A DNA stretch of 64,000 nucleotides from Thalassovita sp. Its GTDB lineage: Bacteria; Pseudomonadota; Alphaproteobacteria; Rhodobacterales; Rhodobacteraceae. Shown piece by piece: positions 58,231 to 64,000 of the stretch. The position numbers and the translations under genes are program-made. The notes under the pieces were generated by a model. That model saw only the letters and a list, made by a program, of their open reading frames with translations, was not told where the DNA came from and did no database searches. The first letter of the stretch is position 1. Every line of letters starts with the position of its first letter. The stretch covers positions 1 through 64,000 of the forward strand of contig JARGPB010000015.1 in NCBI GenBank assembly GCA_029212905.1, given 5' to 3'.

Positions 58231-61200
58231 TCACGCCACCAACTGCTCGGCTTTCTTCAGATCAACGGAGACCAACTGGCTGACCCCCTGCTCCTGCATT
58301 GTCACGCCAAACAGCCGATCCATCCGCGCCATTGTCACAGCATGGTGCGTGATGATCAGGAACCGCGTATCCGTCCGACGACACATCTCGTCTAACATGT
58401 CACAGAACCGGGTCACGTTGGCGTCATCCAGCGGCGCATCCACCTCATCCAGCACACAAATCGGGGCAGGGTTCGCAAGGAAAACTGCAAAGATCAGCGC
58501 CAGCGCAGTCAGCGTCTGCTCTCCCCCAGACAACAGCGACAGCGTCGACAGTTTCTTACCCGGGGGCTGACACATGATCTCCAATCCCGCCTCTAGCGGA
58601 TCATCGGACTCGACCAATACCAGGTTCGCCTCCCCGCCTCCGAACAGATGCCGGAACAGCGTGCCAAAGTTTTCGTTCACCTGCTCAAATGCAGTCAAGA
58701 GCCGCTCGCGCCCCTCCCGGTTCAAACTGGAAATCCCGGACCGAAGCGCTTTGATCGCTTCTTCCAAGTCAGCCTTTTCGGATACCAGCGTCCCGTGCTC
58801 CTCGCGAACTTCCTTGGCATCTTCCTCTGCGCGCAAGTTCACGGCACCCAGCGCATCCCTTTGGCGCTTCAGACGGTTCACATCCGCTTCAATCTCCGCC
58901 GAAGCGGGCATGGTTTCCGGGTCAGCATCCAAGGTCTCCAACAGCTTCTGCGGTGTGGTTTCCTGCTCTTCTGCGATCCGTTCGGTCGCATAGGAAACTG
59001 TCTCGCGGGCCGCATCTGCCCGCGCCTCAGATCGGGCACGCGCCTCGCGCGCCTCACTGGCTGTGCGTTCTGCATCTCTCTCGGCTTGCTCGGCGCTACG
59101 CGCCAGGGCCTCCGCTTCGGCCAGCGCATCGGCGGCTTTCCGGCGACGGCCCTCGGCCGCGTCGATCGCCTCCCCCAATTCCTCGCGCTTGATCGCGATC
59201 TCTTCGGGGGCAGCGCTCGCCTCCATCAGTTCGTCTTCTGAGGCGGCCTTGCGCTCTTCCAGCTCTGCGCTCCGGGTCGAGGCCGTGTCCAGCCGGTGAC
59301 GCCAACCGCTCAGTTCCTTGGTCACTTCCTGTGCCCGACGGGTCCGTGCCTCGCCTTCTCGGCGCAATTCATCATGCCCCGAACGCCGCGACATCATTGT
59401 GATCCGGGCGGCCTCGACCGTCATTTTCACATCTTCAACCGAGGAGCGCGCCTCCTCCAAATCGTCCAGATCGGCAACGGCCTGTTCTGCCTCGGAAACC
59501 TGCGCCCGAGCGGTCATCGCATCCTCTTCATGGCGCGTAACTGCCAGCCCCAAAGACTCCAACTTGGACTGGGCCAGGTTACGATCTGCTTCGGCGCGGC
59601 TCAGCTTTCGGTTCGCTTCGTTCACCAAACGGTCCGCATCCCGGCGCGCCTGGCGGGCGGCCTGATCTGCATGGGTCAAATCAACCAAGCGTTCGTTCAG
59701 CGTGTCATGCGCCTGACGCGCCGCATCCGCACGAGACGTGGCCCGCTCCATCTGCTGTTTCAACTCTTCAAGCCGGTTCAGTTGCTGCAACCGCAGCGCC
59801 GCAGCCGAGGGCGCATCCTCGGCCCAGGCCCGATACCCATCCCAGCGCCATAGGTCGCCCTCAACGCTCACCAGCCGTTGACCGGGTTTCAAAAGTGGCT
59901 GCAATCTGATCGCATCCTCGGCCTCGATCAGACCGATCTGCGCCATCCGCCGTCCCAGAACATCAGGCACCGACACATGTTGCGACAAGGCCGTCACCCC
60001 ACCCGGCAAGGGCTGCGCGTCATCATATTGGGGCAGTTCCGTCCAGCCTGATGGGCCGTCTTCCTCGACCTCGGGGGCGCGCAAATCGTCCGCCAGGGCG
60101 GCGCCCAGCGCCTTCTCGAACCCCTGCTCGACCTGAAGCCGATCCATAATCTGACCGCCCTCGGCCGTATCGCGCTGCAACAGTTTGGCCAAGGCTGTCA
60201 CTTCGGCCCGCAAGGCGTTCAGCTCGCCTTCAGCCTCCGAGCGTTCGGCGCGGACATCTGCCTCGCGCGCCTGCGTTTCGGCCCGTGCGGCTTCGGCCTC
60301 GATCAGGGTCTCTTCGGCCTGCGCTGCGGTATCGACCGAAATCGCCTCTTGCTCTTCTGCTGCCTCGAATTCAATAGCGGCATTTTCCAGAGTCATGCGT
60401 GCGGCATCTACCGCCTCGTTCGCCTTGGCCGCTTCGCCCTCGGCGCGCGCCAGCATCTTGAGGCTGTCGTCCAGCATCCGGTTCACCGATTGGTGCCGCG
60501 CAGCCAGGCGTGCCACATCCTCTGTCCGCTCTGACAGGGCCGCCTCGCGGTCCTGCAACACACTTGCGGCCTCGCGAGATGCCTCGGCGGCCATCTCCAG
60601 CTTTTCAGCCTGGCCTTCGCCAGCTTTTTGAAGCTCGCGTGTTTCCCACTCCAGCCGCTCGATCATCTCGATCGCATCGCGATTCAACCCGGCCTCGCGT
60701 TCGATATCACGGGCCAGTTGGATGATCCGATTGCGCAGAGTCTCGATGGTCTGAACCGCCCGCGTTTCCTGATCGGACAGCGTGTCACGTTGCACCTGCA
60801 ACCGCTGAAGCACAGCCGCCGCGATAGCCTCTTCCTCGCGCAGCGCCGGAAGAGCGTCTTCTTTTTCAACCCGCGCCTTGGCGGCTTGACGGGCTGCGGC
60901 TTCGGCCTGGGCCGCGACTGTCGTGCGTTCGCGCAGCTCACTCTCTGTCACCAGTCGGGCTTCGTCTGCTTCGCGCCAGCGGCGGTACAGCAGCAACCCT
61001 TCGGCGCGACGCAATTCTTCACCGATCGCGCGATACCTGGCCGCTTGTCGGGCCTGACGTTCCAGTTGCCCCAACTGATGCGCCAATTGCTCAACAACAT
61101 CGTCCACCCGCGCCAAATTCTGTTCGGCGCCCTTTAGCTTCAGCTCAGCCTCGTGGCGGCGTTGATACAGCCCCGAGATCCCTGCGGCCTCTTCCAGAAC

Positions 61201-61686
61201 ACGCCGCCGGTTCTTAGGTTTTGCGTTAATCAGTTCGGAAATCTGCCCCTGACGCACCAATGCAGGCGAATGTGACCCGGTCGAGGCATCCGCGAACAGC
61301 ATCTGTACGTCGCGCGCCCGGACGTCCTTGGTGTTGACCTTGTAGGCGCTGCCAACATCACGTGTGATCCGACGGATGATTTCCAGCTGGTCGTCATCAT
61401 TGAAACCTGCCGGCGCAAGACGTTCCGAATTGTCGATAACCAGCCCGACTTCGGCAAAGTTGCGCGCAGGGCGCGAGGCCGCGCCGGCGAAAATCACGTC
61501 TTCCATGCCGCCACCGCGCATCGCTTTGGGGCGGGTTTCACCCATCACCCAGCGCAGGGCTTCCAGCAGGTTCGACTTGCCACATCCATTCGGCCCCACG
61601 ACACCCGTAAGTCCCTCCTTGATCAGAAGGTCCGTGGGGTCCACGAAGCTTTTGAAGCCAGTCAGTCTGAGTTTAGTGAAGTACAC
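58231..61686 (-). CDS. smc: Chromosome segregation ATPase SMC
   Basis: Structural-maintenance-of-chromosomes protein of 1151 residues. The N-terminal Walker A is VVGPNGCGKSNLLEALRWVM, two long coiled coils (about 170-480 and 640-980) flank a hinge near 500-640, and the C-terminal head has the signature LSGGEQTLTALALIFAV and Walker B PICVLDEVDAPLDD. The start is a GTG. Its partners scpA and scpB are not in the window. Confidence 0.97.
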   Translation of the reverse strand: MYFTKLRLTGFKSFVDPTDLLIKEGLTGVVGPNGCGKSNLLEALRWVMGETRPKAMRGGGMEDVIFAGAASRPARNFAEVGLVIDNSERLAPAGFNDDDQLEIIRRITRDVGSAYKVNTKDVRARDVQMLFADASTGSHSPALVRQGQISELINAKPKNRRRVLEEAAGISGLYQRRHEAELKLKGAEQNLARVDDVVEQLAHQLGQLERQARQAARYRAIGEELRRAEGLLLYRRWREADEARLVTESELRERTTVAAQAEAAARQAAKARVEKEDALPALREEEAIAAAVLQRLQVQRDTLSDQETRAVQTIETLRNRIIQLARDIEREAGLNRDAIEMIERLEWETRELQKAGEGQAEKLEMAAEASREAASVLQDREAALSERTEDVARLAARHQSVNRMLDDSLKMLARAEGEAAKANEAVDAARMTLENAAIEFEAAEEQEAISVDTAAQAEETLIEAEAARAETQAREADVRAERSEAEGELNALRAEVTALAKLLQRDTAEGGQIMDRLQVEQGFEKALGAALADDLRAPEVEEDGPSGWTELPQYDDAQPLPGGVTALSQHVSVPDVLGRRMAQIGLIEAEDAIRLQPLLKPGQRLVSVEGDLWRWDGYRAWAEDAPSAAALRLQQLNRLEELKQQMERATSRADAARQAHDTLNERLVDLTHADQAARQARRDADRLVNEANRKLSRAEADRNLAQSKLESLGLAVTRHEEDAMTARAQVSEAEQAVADLDDLEEARSSVEDVKMTVEAARITMMSRRSGHDELRREGEARTRRAQEVTKELSGWRHRLDTASTRSAELEERKAASEDELMEASAAPEEIAIKREELGEAIDAAEGRRRKAADALAEAEALARSAEQAERDAERTASEAREARARSEARADAARETVSYATERIAEEQETTPQKLLETLDADPETMPASAEIEADVNRLKRQRDALGAVNLRAEEDAKEVREEHGTLVSEKADLEEAIKALRSGISSLNREGRERLLTAFEQVNENFGTLFRHLFGGGEANLVLVESDDPLEAGLEIMCQPPGKKLSTLSLLSGGEQTLTALALIFAVFLANPAPICVLDEVDAPLDDANVTRFCDMLDEMCRRTDTRFLIITHHAVTMARMDRLFGVTMQEQGVSQLVSVDLKKAEQLVA

Positions 61687-61886
61687 GCGCGAATTGATCC
61701 CGTGATTCCAAGCTAACCTTGATCCTGAGCTGCCAAAGCCCTCCGAGTCAACGCCAAGCCCCCGGATATGGGGAAACGCACCAAGTTATCCACAAGATAT
61801 TGCGAAAATTCGCCGATCCGCGTGTCTTGCCCTTGGACCTGCCCCATGGAACAATCAGGGCTTCGGCACAGCCAATGGATCTGTTC

Positions 61887-62342
61887 ATGCCCTTGACCAT
61901 CACCACAGAAAGCCCCCTGTCGGTTTCCAGCCGCGCTCTGATTGACGGCTCGGAACAGGCCCTGCGCTCGGTCTATTCCAGCGACGAATGCTTTACCTTT
62001 TCGGCGGATGAACTGGACGCCCCAGAGATCACCTTTCTGGTGGCCAACAATGGATCTGACGCCGTAGGCTGCGTCGCGTTGGTGAATTGCGGCACCTATG
62101 GCGAGGTCAAGCGCCTGTTCGTTTCCCCCGCAGCCCGAGGGACCGGAACAGCCAAAGCACTGATGGATGCGCTTGAAACTTGCGCCGCACGGATGGGCCT
62201 GCCCGAGATCCTGTTGGAAACCGGCGACAAGTTGGCCGCGGCCGTTTCTCTCTATTCCGCACGCGGATATGTGAAGCGTGAAAAATTCGGCCCCTACGAA
62301 GACCATCCCGCCAGCCTGTTCATGGCGAAGCGGATCGCCTAG
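61887..62342 (+). CDS. GNAT-family N-acetyltransferase
   Basis: The 151-residue protein has the acetyl-CoA loop RLFVSPAARGTGTAKALM and the C-terminal SLYSARGYVKREKFGPY. The start is uncertain: an ATG four codons upstream (61875) is as likely. Its TAG overlaps the stop of the convergent small gene in the palindrome CTAG. The acetyl acceptor is unknown. Confidence 0.87.
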   Translation: MPLTITTESPLSVSSRALIDGSEQALRSVYSSDECFTFSADELDAPEITFLVANNGSDAVGCVALVNCGTYGEVKRLFVSPAARGTGTAKALMDALETCAARMGLPEILLETGDKLAAAVSLYSARGYVKREKFGPYEDHPASLFMAKRIA

Positions 62343-62488
62343 GTCTTTTTCTCGGCGGCTTTCTTCATCCGCTCCAACAGCTCGGTTTTAACCGGCTTTT
62401 TGGCGAAGGGTGCCTTGTCCGTGCCGCGTTCTTTGTGGCGAGGTTTGTTCGAGCCGGATTTACCGCCGCCCATTCTGCTGTAGTCCAT
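62339..62488 (-). CDS. Small basic protein of unknown function
   Basis: The 49-residue product is very basic and low in complexity (MDYSRMGGGKSGSNKPRHKE ... ELLERMKKAAEKKT), with no hydrophobic segment. AGGA lies eight bases before the ATG at 62488; a start three codons earlier (62497) is possible. I think similar short proteins occur in Rhodobacteraceae, but I cannot confirm it. Charge and size would suit a nucleic-acid or ribosome binder; this is inference. Confidence 0.65.
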   Translation of the reverse strand: MDYSRMGGGKSGSNKPRHKERGTDKAPFAKKPVKTELLERMKKAAEKKT

Positions 62489-62616
62489 CCGCTTCATCCT
62501 GTTCTGTTTCACATTGGGAATGCCAAAGCCGGCAGTCACACGCAAGGGGTTAGGAGAGGGAGCAGGCTGACGACAGCGCGATCAGTGCTGAAACTCCGCC
62601 CTGCGACAACCTGCTC

Positions 62617-62646
62617 TATTATATTCCATTATTTGCATATTATATT
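62617..62646. promoter_or_regulatory. Nine-bp direct repeat in an AT-rich promoter region
   Basis: TATTATATT occurs at 62617-62625 and 62638-62646, 21 bp apart (two helical turns), in the most AT-rich stretch of the window, 25 bp before the membrane-protein start. It may hold the promoter, an activator site, or both. Confidence 0.45.
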
Positions 62647-62670
62647 GAATTCCAATTACAGAATATTTGG

Positions 62671-63894
62671 ATGTGTAAAATGACGTCATCTCTCAAACGC
62701 CCCGCGGATTCCTATTCGCCACTTTACTTTCTCGCCTCTCTCGGGGCCGGGGGTCTGTCCGTTACATTCTTTATGTACCTGATGTTCTGGGTCCCGCACA
62801 CCGGCCGCCCCGTCCCGATTTTCGAGGACCTGACAGCCGCCTTTCAGACAGGAAGCATCACCCTACAGATCGCCATCACGACCGCAGTCCTTGGGATCGC
62901 AGTTTTCGCCTTTCTGAACGTGAAAATGTTGATCTGGAATTTTTCAGCTCTGTCCAAGTTCAAATCGACGTCGGCATATCAAGAGCTTCGCAACTCGAAC
63001 GGTGAAACCACTTTGTTGGCCGCGCCTCTGGCGACGGCAATGACTGTTAATGCCATGTTCATAGTGGGTCTTGTCTATGTGCCTGGGCTCTGGGGTATCG
63101 TAGAGTACCTGTTCCCGCTGGCCTTGATCGCCTTCCTGCTGATTGGGATTTGGGCGCTTCGGACAATCGGTGATTTCCTGGGGCGTGTCCTAACCAAAGG
63201 TGGCGTGTTCGACGTCACGGCGCATAACTCATTCGCCCAGCTTCTGCCGGCCTTTGCTCTGTCCATGGTCGCCGTTGGACTGTCCGCCCCCGCCGCAATG
63301 AGCACCAATACTGTCACCGTTGGCATCGGTCTGGTTCTGTCGACGTTCTTTGGGTTTGCAGCGATCATCTATACAGTTGTCGCTGCGGTCACCGCGTTTA
63401 GTTCGATGCTGCACTATGGAACCGCCAAAGAGGCGGGGCCAACACTGATGGTCATCGTTCCAATCATGACCGTTCTGGGGATCATGTTCCTGCGTCAGGA
63501 CCACGGGCTGCATGTCGGTTTCGACAGCCATACCACAGCAGGGGAAACCATGGTCTTCCTCGCACGGATGCTGACCGTCCAGGTGGTTTTCCTAATGCTG
63601 GGAATTCTGGTGCTGCGCCGTCAGGGGTATTTCACGGACTTCGTTTTCGGGACCAAGGCCTCGCCCGGTTCCTATGCGCTGGTGTGCCCCGGCGTGGCCC
63701 TATCGGTGATGATCCACTTCTTCCTGAACAAAGGCCTGACCGCCGCCGGAGTGCTGGATAAATTCTCTCTCGCTTACTGGATTGTAACTGCAATCGCCCT
63801 GCTGGCTCAGTGGATGATGATTGTGTTGGTTTTCCGTCTGAACCGTCAGCATTTCGGCAAGAAATCCGCGACCGTTGCTGTGCCCGCCGAGTAA
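62671..63894 (+). CDS. Ten-helix-type membrane protein, TsoY/TDT-like
   Basis: The 407-residue integral membrane protein has about ten hydrophobic helices. The opening YSPLYFLASLGAGGLSVTFFMYL and the spread of helices resemble the TsoY group and, more remotely, tellurite-resistance/dicarboxylate (TDT, SLAC1-like) channels. I cannot name a substrate. The start may be the ATG at 62671 or the one at 62680; neither has a strong ribosome binding site. A strong terminator follows, so it is read alone. Confidence 0.65.
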   Translation: MCKMTSSLKRPADSYSPLYFLASLGAGGLSVTFFMYLMFWVPHTGRPVPIFEDLTAAFQTGSITLQIAITTAVLGIAVFAFLNVKMLIWNFSALSKFKSTSAYQELRNSNGETTLLAAPLATAMTVNAMFIVGLVYVPGLWGIVEYLFPLALIAFLLIGIWALRTIGDFLGRVLTKGGVFDVTAHNSFAQLLPAFALSMVAVGLSAPAAMSTNTVTVGIGLVLSTFFGFAAIIYTVVAAVTAFSSMLHYGTAKEAGPTLMVIVPIMTVLGIMFLRQDHGLHVGFDSHTTAGETMVFLARMLTVQVVFLMLGILVLRRQGYFTDFVFGTKASPGSYALVCPGVALSVMIHFFLNKGLTAAGVLDKFSLAYWIVTAIALLAQWMMIVLVFRLNRQHFGKKSATVAVPAE

Positions 63895-63920
63895 TGACTT
63901 CCTCCTGCTCGGCGGAAAGG

Positions 63921-63951
63921 AAGGGGCGGCCTGTCATGGGCCGCCCCTTTT
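63921..63951 (+). terminator. Intrinsic terminator after the membrane protein
   Basis: AAGGGGCGGCC (63921-63931) and its complement (63939-63949) form a perfect 11-bp stem with a 7-nt loop, ending in TTTT. It lies 26 bp past the stop codon. Confidence 0.92.
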
Positions 63952-64000
63952 GACATGTTCAACCGCTTGTCAGATCGGCGCCGTGGTCATATGATTTGAC

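Noticed and set aside
1..64000. CRISPR arrays, insertion sequences, prophage, tRNA or rRNA genes
   Set aside because: No regularly spaced repeats, transposase or integrase families, or cloverleaf-like sequences were noticed on either strand. A covariance-model scan would settle the RNA question.

Overview
The window looks like the chromosome of an alphaproteobacterium of the Rhodobacteraceae (Roseobacter group). The evidence is the full cbb3 oxidase locus with an FnrL-type regulator and hemN, a divergent hemC/hemE pair, the rpoZ-rsh-pdxJ-acpS-lepB-rnc-era gene block, high GC with many GTG/TTG starts, and several small Rhodobacteraceae-type proteins (a Hint-domain protein, CcoS, DUF2062). I see no phage, insertion sequence, CRISPR array, rRNA or tRNA. 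The identification rests on recognised protein families and gene order, not on a database search.

Layout. 1-3.6 kb: rpsD with its promoter and terminator, a Hint-domain protein and a diaminopropionate ammonia-lyase, all on the minus strand. 3.6-9.9 kb: assimilatory nitrite reductase nirBD, a formate/nitrite-type channel, a fused PP2C phosphatase/Ser-Thr kinase and cyanase, all on the plus strand, behind a long structured leader. 9.9-18.5 kb: an HpaR-type MarR regulator, an acyltransferase, a D-2-hydroxyacid-type FAD dehydrogenase, haem genes hemC, hemE and hemF, an SDR-like protein with altered catalytic residues, an RsmC-like methyltransferase and clpS. 18.5-22.1 kb: a HAD hydrolase, an XRE-cupin regulator with a GNAT enzyme, and a D,D-carboxypeptidase with a SPOR domain.

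22.1-35.3 kb is a micro-oxic respiration region: ccoGHIS and ccoNOQP (both minus strand) separated by a LysR gene, a 43-codon ORF and a DUF2270 gene. A universal stress protein, fnrL and hemN follow. Four FNR-type boxes sit at ccoG, between ccoN and usp (two) and between fnrL and hemN, so one oxygen regulon joins the terminal oxidase, its copper/assembly factors and anaerobic haem synthesis. 35.3-44.3 kb is a long minus-strand housekeeping block: folK, rpoZ, rsh, DUF2062, pdxJ, a membrane protein, acpS, lepB, rnc, a DMT transporter and era.

44.4-64 kb: a NYN-domain protein, a small cytochrome c, ispH, a LysE exporter, a methyltransferase, rnhA and a TRIC channel (the last four overlapping), two GlsB/YeaQ-like membrane proteins, and def - def-like - fmt. 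Then come a PatB-type C-S lyase, a glutathionyl-hydroquinone reductase, two cobalamin genes, a lytic transglycosylase, a MOSC protein, smc, a GNAT enzyme, a tiny basic protein and a ten-helix-type membrane protein.

The points most worth following are the nirB leader with a hexaloop hairpin ending in a U-tract, the deformylase paralogue with Cys->Ser and Glu->Gln changes, the SDR with Ser->Cys and Lys->Thr changes, the terminator-bounded 43-codon ORF, and a 22-bp dispersed repeat found only between convergent genes.
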